Shown: positions 44,960 through 55,985 of the stretch, piece after piece | How the letters are laid out: every line of letters starts with the position of its first letter | Position numbering within the stretch: position 1 is the first letter of the stretch | DNA from: Limnephilus marmoratus | Lineage: Eukaryota; Arthropoda; Insecta; Trichoptera; Limnephilidae | NCBI GenBank assembly: GCA_917880885.1 | Contig: OU862910.1 | Coordinates: 55,853,285-55,917,284, forward strand | DNA length: 64,000 nucleotides | Direction of reading: 5' to 3' | Notes under the pieces: generated by a model | Databases searched by the model: none | The model's input: only the letters and a program-made list of their open reading frames with translations | What the model was told of the DNA's origin: nothing | Program-made: the position numbers and the translations under genes

Positions 44960-45330
44960 AATAAGTTATAAAATCTCCAAAATAGCGCAATGAGAATAAT
45001 ACTTAAACGAGTAGATTTTCAAATATAAGTAAATTGTTAAATGAACTAAATTGGCTTAGAGTGAAACAGATGCTGTCCTTGAAAGCGATATATTTACACA
45101 ACAAATAATAAACAACCTGTTACCAAAATACTTTGCCACCAAAATTACATACAACAAGGACAATCACAGACATATAACACCAGGACGTGCAATGAAATCA
45201 GAATACCAAAAAAGGACAAAGCCAATATGCAAAACAGTTTACTCTACAAAGGGGTGAAATATTATAATTCGTTGCCGGAAACTATAAAGTGCAACAATTG
45301 ATAAATTTATGATATATTGCAGGAGCCACA
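44960..45330 (+). pseudogene. LINE C-terminal remnant (family 6)
   Basis: Frames give LQNSAMRIILKRVDF, IINNLLPKYFATKITYNKDN, HRHITPGRAMKS, and YKGVKYYNSLPETIK. This is the LQN-A-RII...N-LP--- end typical of CR1/L2-like RTs. Several frameshifts. The flanking tail carries AATAATAAATTATTC. Confidence 0.65.
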
Positions 45331-45379
45331 TTAAGCAAGGGGAAATAAAGTATATAAGTAATAATAAATTATTCATTTG

Positions 45380-45613
45380 TAAACATTTTTCCTGTACCAT
45401 TCATCCGATTGCGATGAAACTTTTGTGAGTTGTTAGTTGCCTAGGAGGGAGAGGCAGGGGGGGGACGTGGAAGGGTGGAAGACGGGGAAGGTAGAAGGGG
45501 AACGCGGGAGGAAAAGGGGACGCGGGATGGGAACGGGGGCGGGAACAGGGACGCGTGGGAAAGGACACGCAGGTAGAAACAGTTTATTTCTTTATGTGGC
45601 ATTGCAAAGCTAG
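45380..45613 (+). mobile_element. Helitron 3' part, 5' end unclear
   Basis: The G-rich tract (GGGAACGCGGGAGG..., GGAAAGGACACGCAGG) ends GTGGCATTGCAAAGCTAG at 45613. It has the family-1 body with a degenerate hairpin. Confidence 0.55.
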
Positions 45614-45979
45614 TCCATCCTATTCTACTAACATTATAAAGGCGAAAGTTTGTATGGATGTATGTATGTTTGTTACTCTTTCACGCAAAAACTACTAAAT
45701 GGATTTTAATGAAACTTTACAAGAATACAGCTCATACATCAGAATAACATATAGGCTATAGCTCACAGCTCTGGAATCATGAAACTTGTATTAAAAAAAT
45801 TGCGATATGTGGCACGCGAGCTGTTTGATAAATTAATGTAACAGGTATGGGGTGCGGTGAGGGGGGATCGGAGAGGGGGGAGGAGGAAGGGGGGGAGTAG
45901 AGTAGGGATAGGGAAGATGGAGGAGGTGGAGTGGAAACCCCCCTAATACTATGCGAGCGCAACCGGGGGCAAAAGCTAG
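45614..45979 (+). mobile_element. Helitron abutting the previous one
   Basis: Starts TCCATCCTATTCTAC directly after the CTAG of its neighbour, contains TTTGTTACTCTTTCACGC, a G-rich tract, and ends GGGGGCAAAAGCTAG with T. The 5' module matches the 5' module of the copy ending at 4805. Confidence 0.65.
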
Positions 45980-46648
45980 TTATAAATAAATTAATCAATA
46001 TTAATTTGTCTGAACAATTACATTCTTTCAAAAAATCTCCTTTCTAATACAGAATCAGCACTATTTTACACGAAAAATAAAATCGAATTTTTATTAATTA
46101 TAGTTTCGGGGGGCCAACTTTCCGGAATCAACAGTCGTGTCACTTTGTTTCTATTATCTGTGGGCGTTTATGGCATACTCTTTGAAAAGCGTCAAAAATC
46201 GACTATTTGCTAATTCTTGCAGAGCAGTGCTAATACTCGATTTTCTTATAACGCAGTCTTCTGAAATCGGCGCTGTATCGAGCGCTAGAAGCGCCTTGTT
46301 TGCATTCCGGATCGCTCTCAGTCGATCCACAAATAATATTGAACGTTCCATAAATAGCCAACCGAACGTTTCATAAATAGATAATCGAACTGTTACTAGG
46401 CAGACATATAATATGGGTACCTACATACCTCTGCTCGAAGTGGTTTCTCCTTTTACAGGAGGTAGGCTCATTAGTGCATCACTTCTTTGGATACTGTCAC
46501 TCGAAAAATGACCTGCTTTTAAATAAGTAGACATATTAAATCGAGGTACACATAATATGAATTGCATCAGTATCTGAATAGGTAGTCGATTATTCGAACT
46601 TCAAGTCCACAAAAAAAGGAAATCCAAATTGTTCGATTTATTTATTAA
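45980..46648. other. Non-coding stretch, no feature recognised
   Basis: 46154-46376 has overlapping frames on both strands without family motifs. A GGGGGGCCAACTTTCCGG phrase at about 46108 resembles 39300, pointing to a dispersed repeat edge. Confidence 0.4.
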
Positions 46649-47163
46649 CTAGCAGACCCGGCCACACGTTGCTGTGGCTAACGAAACACAACGCCATTAC
46701 CTAATCTTTATAAAATCCACACCACCCGCTTGCCAGCTGTCCGCTGCCACTGCCCGCTGCCTGAATGGAATATTTGAATTTCTCGGCTTTTCTCTACTAT
46801 AATAAGCATGTATTATACATATAAACTAATTAACTCGCCACTAATTATACAATGCTTGCAATGCAACACTGGATATTTGAAAAGGGAAAATCAAATACCT
46901 ACTTACTCTAGGACATCTTTTTTCCAATTTCTTCCGTAGAACGAATTTCAAAAGTGTACGGCCCGCCAGCCGTTTTAAATCGCACAAAAATATGTTTTCT
47001 TTAAATTTCTCGGCTTTACTCTAATATAATTTACATGTATTATACATATAAACATTCCCCTTCAACCACTCTATCTATTGGTGAAAACCGTATGAAAATC
47101 CGTTGCGTAGTTTAAAAGATTAACGCGCACATACATTTTGAGCGACTTCATTTTATACTATGT
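46649..47163 (-). mobile_element. Family-2 Helitron, 515 bp
   Basis: Minus strand: starts TACATAGTATAAAATGAAG, includes ACTACGCAACGGATTTTCAT, and ends with hairpin CCACA-GCAACG-TGTGG and CCGGGTCTGCTAG. An internal module with TATAATACATG and GAGAAAAGCCGAGAAATT appears twice (about 46760-46830 and 47005-47060). Sister of 7732-8464 without the captured filler. Confidence 0.75.
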
Positions 47164-47284
47164 AATAATAATAATGAAAATGATGATGATTGTTTAATAT
47201 TATTTAACAGTTCGATGCCAAACATAAACACAATCGATGACTTATCGGCTGTTGCCAGTTTTTCAATTAATTCGAAACCATATT

Positions 47285-48157
47285 AACTACCTAACCATCA
47301 CGCCATTTCCCCGCAGGGGTAGGCAGAGAGGACGGACCACCAAACAACTTGGTCTTCGCACACACTCTTTGCCTCACTCACATTCACATTCGACTCATAC
47401 ATACTCTTCTATTATTCTGACTTTTAACATATGGCCCTACTCAAGTACCTATCTGATCTTCCTCGGGCGTCCCCGACTTCTTCTACCATTCACACTTGCG
47501 TCATATATTCTTCTCACACTACTTTCTTTGCACATTCGCTCTACTACCAAACCATCTGAGGGTCCCTTTCTTAATCTTTCTCATTATGCTTACATCAACC
47601 TTACATTCTTTGGGGTTTAGGTAAATTGACCGAAATGCAATTTTTTGAACTTCAATTTTTCGAAAACATATTTTTCGGACATCAATTGGCCGAAACACCA
47701 GTTTTTCGAATTGATATACCTAAGTATATATACAGTACGTACAAGAGTATTTTATTATAGGATGGACAATATCAACTAACCTAACCTAACCTAACAGTTT
47801 CTCGTTAGTCATAAGCAAGTGAAATTTATCTGATATATTTTAAAAGTTGATTAACAAATTCGAAAAATATGTCTTTCGGCCAATTGCTGTTCGAAAAATT
47901 AGTCTTTCGAAAAACTGAAATTCGAAAAACATGTCTGTTCCCCTTTCTTCGCGGATATCCACATTTCTGACACGATCATACACGGTTTTACACGCATACG
48001 CCTCAGGGATCTCGGATCTCATTTTAACAGCATTCAGTTTACGCCGTTGGCGCTAATAAAAAAACTGTTAAAAGAAGCGAAGCTAGCAGTCCACAATGGA
48101 GTCCTGGTACCCACCCTGATGTATGGCAGTGAGGCATGGAACTGGCAGAGGAAGAAT
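47285..48157 (-). mobile_element. LINE (family 2) copy with 5' inversion
   Basis: 47285-48040 reads on the minus strand (NAVKMRSEIPEAYA, KTVYDRVRNVDIREE, then VSAYP-type tail with CCCGCAGGGGTAGGCAGAG). 48041-48157 reads on the plus strand (LNAVGANKK-type DNA GCCGTTGGCGCTAATAAA, then CACCCTGATGTATGGCAGTG). In the element these segments are nearly contiguous, with about 8 nt lost between them, so the 5' segment was inverted on insertion. This is the twin-priming structure. It is interrupted at 47618-47936. Confidence 0.75.
47618..47936. mobile_element. Insertion with TTCGAAAAA inverted words and (CCTAA)4
   Basis: The left part has TTTTTCGAA and TTGGCCGAAA words, the right part the inverse, around CTAACCTAACCTAACCTAAC at 47776-47797. 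It is absent from the family-2 LINE at 6 kb, so it is a separate insertion. The class is unknown. Confidence 0.5.
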
Positions 48158-49102
48158 TAAACCATATTACCTACTCCAAAAATATTGTTATAGATTTAGG
48201 ACAATATACCTATATATTTTTTTTTAATCCTTCAGTTGCCGAAAAGAAATAAAAAAAAGAATATTTGTATTTTGATGTGTTCAGAAGTCAGACAAGAATA
48301 CCTTGTCATCTGAAATAAATCCGAACAAGCGCTTTTAATTAAAACAATTATAACGCACCGTTTTCATGCCTTAAAAATTAATAATATTTTTAGCCCAAAA
48401 TTTTCGCTCGAAGCAAAGCTAGCGCCTAAATAAAGGCAATTACAGTAACAGCAGTGCAAGAAAATTGAACAAATTAAACATTTTGTAGGTTTTTTCTGCA
48501 TAAAATTGCACCTAGGGCTTTTGAAATAAAATAAAAAACTTCTAAATTTCTTGCGTTAGGCACGCTTTTTAAACAATTAACTGAACTCAAAAACAAAATA
48601 TAAACTAATTTAACAACCTGAAATATCTTCATTTAGTCATCTACAAACAATAATAAAAAAATAACACAAACACCACAAGAAATATATGGCTAAACTATTT
48701 CTAGCAAACCTTTTTTCGGATTTATGCCATTTATGAATAAAAATGAACGTAATATATAATATGTTATGTATCTATAACAGGTATCATAATAACTGCGTAC
48801 ACCCAATGCATTAGTATAAGGTATGGCATGAACGCCTGAATACAGGCAATATCCGTAGCATGTTTAAATAATATTTTGATTGAATTTTTTAAAAGAAAAA
48901 CTCTCTTTTTATAACTTTTGAAGGCTATTCCCATTAATATAATTATATCATTGAAGAAGATGACACTAATAACACAAATCTACAAACTCCTTTTGGTACA
49001 TTTTCGCTTGTAGAAAGCATCTGGAAGGTCTCTCTGAAGCGTCCAACAGTAGTCTGCAATCATTGAGATGCTCCAGGAGGGGGGGGGGCGGATTACAATA
49101 TT
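48158..49102. other. Non-coding stretch with a foldback-terminus fragment
   Basis: 48880-48965 (AAAACTCTC...TATAACTTTTGAAGG, CATTGAAGAAGATGA) matches the outer edge of the tRNA-carrying palindrome at 34.4 kb in inverse orientation. The remainder is AT-rich with no gene. Confidence 0.5.
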
Positions 49103-49495
49103 GGCTTTTTTGAAAGATTTGGGTTTGTTTATGGACAAAACTATTTATTTATATTCATATTAAATATGTACGGGAGCAAACAATTAATTTACCTTCATAT
49201 TTTAAAGCGTGACGTGCAAAAAGTATTAAAAACCCAAATTAATTTAATTGGCGCCATCTGTGAATGCGTAGATTATAACGTACGTGACGTTCAACCTGGT
49301 TAAACGTCACGTACGTTATAATCTAATTCAATCTAATTCACAGATGCCGCCAATTAAATTATTTTAGGTTTATGATACTTTTCGCACGTTACGCTTTAAA
49401 ATGGTGAATTAATTGATTGTACCAGTACACATTTAATATGAACATAAATAAATAGTTTTTTCCATAAACAAACCCAAATCTTTCAAGAGAGGCTG
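49103..49495. mobile_element. Fully palindromic MITE, about 390 bp
   Basis: The arms run from GGCTTTTTTGAAAG to CTTTCAAGAGAGGC and meet in a perfect 21-bp stem (GATTATAACGTACGTGACGTT) around a 10-base centre at 49291-49300. Nearly the whole element is one hairpin. The small ATTAATTTACC/GGTGAATTAATTG differences show age. Confidence 0.75.
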
Positions 49496-49555
49496 AAAAA
49501 TTCAATTTAGTATCGGTGACTCAATCCAATATTGTATTATCCAATATTGTATTTT

Positions 49556-49738
49556 CCAGCCTTTCTTGAAAGATTTGGGTTTGTTTATGGACAAAACTAT
49601 TTATTTATATTCATATTAAATACGTACGGGCGCAAACAATTAATTCACCTCAATATTTCAAAGCGTACAAAAAGTATTAAAAACCTAAAATCATTTAATT
49701 GGCGCCATCTGTGAATGCGTAGATTATAATGTACGTGC
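49556..49738 (+). mobile_element. Half copy of the palindromic MITE
   Basis: CTTTCTTGAAAGATTTGGG to GATTATAATGTACGTG, equal to the left arm of 49103-49495. A duplicated TCCAATATTGTATT lies just upstream. Confidence 0.7.
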
Positions 49739-50286
49739 TATGGGATTGTACCTACAGCGAATAATCCAGATCAAGCAGTAGTTTGGCAGTTACGAAATCA
49801 GCTGTTCGAAGGCCGCCATCCGCCGTATACGTTAGCGAGTAGTGAGCAAAGTTGACCCCCTTTCAACTTTTTTCGTGGACTGTTCACAATCTGCTAGTTA
49901 GCTAGTAATACGATTACACTGAGCGAGTTTACTAGCAGATAAAAAAATTATTCTATATTATTCAGGTGCATACTTACATTATATTATAATAATTATCTAC
50001 TAGCGCACAACCGTTAAAATTCACGGGACATTATAATTGTCGGATTTGTTAAACTGAAAATTTATATAAAGAACAAATCAGAACAAGGATAAATACTTCA
50101 GAATATTTTTGCAAAATATTCACGAAAATGTATAAATTCATAGGACACATCAGTTTCAATTTAGAAATGACAATTAAAATAATTTTCTTTAAACATGTCA
50201 TAGGTAGGTACTTTATGCCTTATCTGAAATTTTAAAGCAATAAGTTCCAATTTTTAAAATGACACCTAGGACGGATTGGGAAAAAA
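49739..50286. other. Non-coding stretch, no feature recognised
   Basis: AT-rich after a slightly GC-richer 49740-49880. No gene. Confidence 0.45.
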
Positions 50287-51801
50287 TTCGGTGTTTGGGC
50301 GAAATTCCTAAAAAATAAAACTAGTTATTTTTATACTAATTTGGGGTCGGGGAATCCGAATCTGAAAGAATTAGGCGGCGGCAAGCAATATTAACTGAAT
50401 TACACGACTTTAAAAAAATTTATACACATACAGGAAAATAGCCATTTTGGAAGCATTTTGATACCTAGAAAATCAAACTAGTTATTTTTATACTAACTAT
50501 GGGCCGGGGAATCCGAATCTGAAAGAATTAGGCGGCGGCAAGCAATATTAACTGAATTACACGACTTTAAAATTTTCTATACACACACACATGAAAATAA
50601 TCATTTCGGAAGTATTTTGACACACGTAGTACAAAGATCATAGAAAAACAAGAAATGTACCAAAACATGTGAGGGCAGTGTTACCAGCTCTCAAAAATAT
50701 TTATCCCTATATCAATATGAAAATAGATAACAGCAGAAAAAACAGCAGACCTAACCTAACCTAACCTAACCTAACCTAACGCTAGGTTTGTGTAACATGG
50801 TTTGTGCCCCTTTATACCGCCTGCCTAACCTAACCTAACCTAACGCTAGGTTTGTGTAACATGGTTTGTGCCCCTTTATACCGCCTGCTCGCGTCCCTAA
50901 CCTAACCTAACGCTAGGTTTGTGTAACATGGTTTGTGCCCCTTTATACCGCCTGCTCGCGTCACGGCAAAAAAACATCCCTGTTTTCAAGTAGTTTAGCG
51001 GCTACGCTAGGTTTGTGTAACATGGTTTGTGCCCCTTTATACCGCCTGCTCGCGTCACGGCAAAAAAACATCCCTGTTTTCGAGTAGTTTAGCGGCTACG
51101 CTAGGTTTGTGTAACATGGTTTGTGCCCCTTTATACCGCCTGCTCGCGTCACGGCAAAAAAACATCCCTGTTTTCAAGTAGTTTAACGGCTACGCTAGGT
51201 TTGTGTAACATGGTTTGTGCCCCTTTATACCGCCTGCTCGCGTCATGGCAAAAAAAATCCCTGTTTTCAAGTAGTTTAGCAGCTACGCTGGGTTTATGTA
51301 ACATGGTTTGTGATACAAAAGTGAGTAAAATTTATAAAAAATAAGTACTTAAAATATAAACATGTTATTTTACGTTATTAATATTACTGCTTAATGGCAA
51401 CACTTAATTTTGTGTGGTAAAAACATCTATGTTATCTTGTTTTTCTATGATCTTTGTACTACGTGTGTCAAAATACTTCCGAAATGATTATATTCATGTG
51501 TGTGTGTATAAAAAATTTTAAAGTCGTGTAATTCAGTTAATATTGCTTGTCGCCGCCTAATTCTTTCAGATTCGGATTCCCCGGCCCATAGTTAGTATAA
51601 AAATAACTAGTTTGATTTTCTAGGAATCAAAATGCTTCCAAAATGGCTATTTTCCTGTATGTGTATAAATTTTTTTAAAGTCGTGTAATTCAGTTAATAT
51701 TGCTTGCCGCCGCCTAATTCTTTCAGATTCGGATTCCCCGACCCCAAATTAGTATAAAAATAACTAGTTTTATTTTTTAGGAATTTCGCCCAAACACCGA
51801 A
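50287..51801. mobile_element. Foldback element with telomere-like/minisatellite loop
   Basis: Arms 50287-50652 and 51436-51801, both 366 bp, are near-perfect inverse copies. Each arm is itself a tandem duplication of about 180 bp (the phrase GAATCCGAATCTGAAAGAAT occurs twice per arm). The 783-bp loop holds three (CCTAA)n runs and a 94-bp tandem array. There is no transposase. The structure resembles FB-type foldback transposons. Confidence 0.75.
50749..51312 (+). repeat. (CCTAA)n runs plus 94-bp tandem array
   Basis: (CCTAA)6, 4 and 3 at 50749, 50823 and 50894 alternate with a partial unit beginning CGCTAGGTTTGTGTAACATG. From 50911 full units repeat every 94 bp (50911, 51005, 51099, 51193), the last being partial. 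TTAGG is the canonical insect telomere repeat; here it is interstitial. The 73-residue frame inside is a product of the repeats. Confidence 0.85.
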
Positions 51802-53225
51802 CTTTAGCCCTCGAATAATACTTTCACAGAACTTGAATGTATCTAATAAGAAATTTGATGATTCGTTCACACTAAGTGAAACAATCCGTCCAATAAATTT
51901 CAAAGCAAATTCGAGTTAATTAAACCATAGTCGCAGCCACTCACAGACAGACCCACAACCGGTGATGCCAACACGGCTCCTTTAGAGCTAGATTTAGCTC
52001 CAAAAGTTGTTTAGCTTCTTAGCTCGCTTTTTGGATAATCTAGCTTCTTTATTTTATAGATAATAAACTCATGAACGAAAAAGAGTTGTTTCTGCTTATT
52101 AGTTAAGGATATGTGCTAGAGGGCCTGGTTTATTTTTGTACCGAAAATTTGGTTTTCACCCCATCTAGCCACCACTCTGTTCCCTCTTAGATACACAACA
52201 TTTGAAAAAATCGGTAAATATATATACCTAATTAACCTAATAAATAATGACTGAGGCCCCTAGAAACAAAGACGGAAGTGTCCACTTTGTTAAATTGTTG
52301 GCAAACTAAAAAAAAACGTTTAATCAGTCCGTTATTCATCAACATGAAAGGAAAATTTATTATTATGTTAGTAAACCGGTTTAAGATAATATTTCAAATC
52401 ATTTATGTATCTGAATGCCATAGTTTCTTTAAAAATTGCATTTTTTTGATGGACACTTCCGTTTTTGTTTCAATCATTTGGACACTTGCTGTATAAATAG
52501 TATAAATAGATTTTAAACCTATTTTAGTTCCTTTTTGGGTGACGTCTGGCTTTATTTTTAAAATCGAGTTGGCAACACTGTCCAAAATCGAAATTAATAG
52601 ATAATATATATTTTTGTAATAATAACCAGATTCACAGTCTCACAGACAGATCCACAGCTGAAATTAGTACCTACAATAAAAAAGTTGTTTAATTCCTTTC
52701 GGCGTACCTATTCATTTGGAAGACGTTTCTACTATGTAGGTATATGTGGACAGATTCAACTTCCAACAAAATGGATTTTATTCTTCAGTTGAAAGTTTTG
52801 ACACTCAATCAAATAATCTGTTGACCTATCATTTATCATCATCAGCAGAGTCGCCATCATCATCGTCACCGTATCGTCATCACCATCGTCACAACTAATT
52901 AGCATTAAACCCCTCTGAAATTATTTCATACACGATTTCCAATAATGTTGTCATCATTTTATAACGAAAGGTTCCTAAACTTAATTTTTATATGAAGAAA
53001 TTTAAGAAAGACAAATATTTCCGGGTTACGAATAAACAGACAAACTTATACTATCACTTGTTGAAAAATGTTGGTTGTGCGACGATGGAGGACTTGATAG
53101 AAGAGGAATTTATTATTCAATCCATGACACTTCCGAACGCGACGTGTAAGGTCGGAACAGTTATAAAACTTGACTTATACCTACCACGGCGTATGTATGG
53201 TTAAAACGGCCTTAAACCAGGATTA
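51802..53225. other. Non-coding stretch, no supported gene
   Basis: A 70-residue frame at 52992-53204 (KKFKKDKYFRVTNKQTNLYY, EDLIEEEFIIQSM) has no partner or motif I recognise. A (CATCGTCACC)-like stretch lies at 52845-52890. Confidence 0.4.
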
Positions 53226-53515
53226 ATGCCTACAATACACGACATCTTTTTTCAGCCCGATTTCAATTATTGGAGACCAAAGTCAACATTTTTCGCTTTA
53301 CGCGGTCGCTATTTTCATCTCTATTTTCATATCAACGATTTCAGTTGTTCGTGTGAAGCTAGAACAATGTCTTAATATATAAAACAAAGTAGGGTTACCA
53401 TTTATAACACCTACAATACCTACACGACATCTTTTTTCAGCCCGATTCCAATTAGAGACCAAAGTCAACATTTTTCGCTTTACGCGGTCGTGTATTGTAG
53501 GCGTTATACCTACAT
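53226..53515. mobile_element. Two half copies of the ACACCATCTCT MITE
   Basis: ACGACATCTTTTTTCAGCCCG, GAGACCAAAGTCAACATTTT and CGCTTTACGCGGTCG occur at 53246-53330 and again at 53420-53495. They match the left arm of 19838-20109. Confidence 0.6.
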
Positions 53516-53680
53516 GGCGTCTACTAATATCTACAGGAATTCCAAAAACTGAACAAATCGGACTAATATCTATGAGAACCGTGAGGACGAATATCTACCT
53601 ACGGCTCAAACTGCTAACTAATATCTATGAGAACCAAAGTGTGGACGAATATCTACAGCACTGGCGGAGGTTGAACAGAC
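53516..53680 (+). repeat. Repeat Z, left-arm copy
   Basis: GGCGTCTACTAATATCTACAG through GACGAATATCTACAGCACTG, as at 16918-17145. A GC-run MITE fragment (53735-53815) follows. Confidence 0.7.
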
Positions 53681-53924
53681 CGTGTTCATGTATACGATAC
53701 TTTGGTGACAATATCCTTCGTGAATTTTTTCCCACGGTCGAGTGTCACCCCCCTGCCGGGTGGCACCCGGGGCGGACCGCCCCCCCCCCCCGCCCCCCGC
53801 CCTTTCTTGTATATTGTTTTTCTTGTATCCAATAATAACAAAACTGTCACTAAATTTAGGCAGGACAGAGTCAAAAATATTATTAAAAAATTGCTATGTG
53901 ATAATTATGTATTACGAATGCCCT

Positions 53925-54640
53925 ATATAGTCTCCTTCAACGGAAGCAATCTTCCGAACAGGACCTCCATCGATATGCTTGGTGTAACTCTAAGTGACCA
54001 GCTCAGGTACGGGGGCTCCATCGAAACCAGAGTTAAGTTAGCCTTTCAGAAACTGGGCGTACTGTACCTACAGGGCCCGCAGATACTTTAATAGTACACA
54101 ACTGCTAACCCTGTACAAATCGCAAGTGCGCCCCACGGTTGAATTTGGCAGCCACCTCTGGTCTGGAGCTCCAAAATACCTAAAAAAAACCCTTGACTCT
54201 GCAGAAACGGACGGTCCGTTTGATAGATTCTCCCATCTTAACAGACGGACTGCAATCTTTAGAGCACAGGCGTCAGGTGGGAATGCTGTCCTTGTTCTAC
54301 CGGTATTACAATGGAAGATGCTCCGAGGAACTAGCGTCATTGATCCCCTCGGCACCGGTGCAAAGTCGGGAAACACGCCAAAAACGCGCCCAACATTTGT
54401 ACACGGTAGCCACATGAGAACGGGTCGTTTCTATGACTCGTTCTTGAGTTCAACGGCTCGGCTGTGGAACGATTTGCCGGCATCTGTGTTTCCTCCCTCC
54501 TACAACATGGGTCTCTTCAAGACCCGTGTTCACTCCTTCCTTTCCTCAAAAAGACCCTCCACACAGCATCTTCAAAGATGACATAGGCCCTGAGGGAAGT
54601 TATTTTCCTCAGGGCCTCCTGTGTGGAGTTAATGTAAAAA
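53925..54640 (+). pseudogene. LINE copy B, C-terminal third and 3' UTR
   Basis: Same family as 2776-4376. Frames give SFNGSNLPNRTSIDMLGVTL, DQLRYGGSIETRVKLA, then QVRPTVEFGSHLWSGAPKYL and STARLWNDLPASVFPPSYN. An extra 4 bp near 54067 (TACC) and lost bases near 54200 and 54405 shift the frame. The 3' UTR hairpin is intact at 54558-54627 and is followed by poly-A. The catalytic domain is not included. Confidence 0.85.
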
Positions 54641-54939
54641 AAAATATATATATATTTATTTGTTTCCCAAACTTTTATTTTTCCCTTTACTGTTTTCTTC
54701 TACACTCACTGCGAAAACACTGTTTCTTACATAATAAATTGATTCGAGAACCTAGTCAACTATTACTGTCCTACTTTATCGTATAGTATAATTATGTGAA
54801 TGGAATCTGTGAATGTTAACTTTACTCAATACTACATATATGAATTATCATGTACTTACATACCCAATATAAAAGAAACCTGTCAATTTGACTGTCCTAG
54901 AACAGGAGACCTTCCTAGTTGGACAGTCAAAGCTTCTAA
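54641..54939. other. Non-coding stretch, no feature recognised
   Basis: TAGAACAGGAGACCTTCCTAG near 54897 resembles AAAACAGGATCCATTCCTAG near 40222, an unclassified dispersed repeat. No gene. Confidence 0.4.
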
Positions 54940-55099
54940 GGGAACGTACCCATACTACGTGACCAACTTTTTGCTATTTTTAACCCCCCCCCTCCCCCCG
55001 TGACCAAAATCCTAAGCAACCCGCCGCTCATTTGTATGGAGCGTGACATTTTGAAGACCCCCCCCCCCTAAATGTGTCACGTAGTATGGGTACGTTCCC
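54940..55099. mobile_element. MITE with TAA target site, 160 bp (Harbinger-like)
   Basis: TIRs GGGAACGTACCCATACTACG and inverse. TAA precedes (54937-54939) and follows (55100-55102), a 3-bp duplication of the PIF/Harbinger TWA type. The interior has C-runs and GTGACC/GGTCAC. Confidence 0.7.
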
Positions 55100-55734
55100 T
55101 AATGTATTCTTTACAACAAAAAAATAGGTACCTACCTACTTTCCCTTGAAATCCTCCCCTTGATATTGTATTGTATAAATTTTGCATAGCTTTCGATAGT
55201 AGCGCCATTCGCCATAAGTGATAATACTCCGAAACATAGTCAAATTGTTCGGAAACAAGCCGAATTTTTTTAACAATGTAAAGAGAGATGAAACTAGGTA
55301 CCAACTTTCGTACAGTTCAAACAGAAAACAATATGAAGATTCACCGATGAAGCAACAATGACAGTCCATTTTATGTCGTTTGTATGACGCACGTAGTACA
55401 AACTTTGTTAGTTTGTTGTTCTTCTTCTTCTACTGTTTACTATGGGAATCTCACATCATCTGCAGCTAACATCTGTGCGCTTGCCGCCGTCACTGATGTC
55501 AGCTGTCATTTGATCGCTGTGGCCGTCGCGTCGTAAGGTTATCGAGATGCAGATGACAGTTCAGTATTTCTCTGCTTCCTGATAAACAATACACTAGTTA
55601 ATACTATAACACGAGTATTACCTTATTCAGTATGAATCTCACAGTAAATTTAATAATTTGAACAATGTTTTGGTTTGAATTTGTGATGCTTTGAAAGTGG
55701 CTTCTTTATTTTTGTTTGCTTTCGATTTCGAAGA
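55100..55734. other. Upstream region of the candidate exon
   Basis: No repeat match was found. 55440-55560 is GC-richer, with GTCATTTGATCGC and GGCCGTCGCGTCG, and could hold a promoter. This is the least repetitive part of the window. Confidence 0.35.
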
Positions 55735-55985
55735 ATGCCATCGATTGATCATGGTAGATTCGGTGATGAGGAGACGAGTGGTAATAATATAGTGCCTTTT
55801 AGTGATACGGTCAATGAAACCAAAATTAGTTTCCTCTCTCGGAGACGTAGTTCGGGAGATGATTTGGAGACGAACAATCTAGTGGAATGCTCCGAGGACT
55901 CTGGTGTAACGGATATCGCGGACATTCCCGTACATGTTATTAGGCAACTAGAAGGAGAAGAAGATGAGAATCCATCAAGCAGGTA
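55735..55985 (+). CDS. Candidate host-gene first coding exon
   Basis: The ATG at 55735 (AGAATGCC) opens an 83-codon frame rich in acidic and Ser residues: MPSIDHGRFGDEETSG, then FLSRRRSSGDDLETNNL, SEDSGVTDIADIPVHVIRQL and EGEEDENPSS. A good splice donor AAGCAG|GTAACT lies at 55976-55987 just before the frame ends, so the stop is probably intronic. Neither strand shows transposon words. No family is recognised; an N-terminal, probably disordered, cytosolic segment is plausible. I could not identify the next exon within the window. Confidence 0.45.

Noticed and set aside
50749..50910. True telomere at this point
   Set aside because: The (CCTAA)n runs are short, broken by other sequence and lie inside a foldback element, with ordinary DNA on both sides. 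They are interstitial.
50911..51312. CRISPR-like regular repeats
   Set aside because: The units are contiguous and identical throughout, with no variable spacers; this is a tandem minisatellite in a eukaryotic genome.
51123..51344. A 73-residue reading frame with two similar halves
   Set aside because: It is the 94-bp tandem unit translated; 94 is not a multiple of three, and the units carry no coding signature.
52992..53204. 70-codon frame KKFKKDKYFRVTNKQ
   Set aside because: No splice signals, family words or repeat copies support it; kept only as a note in the gap description.
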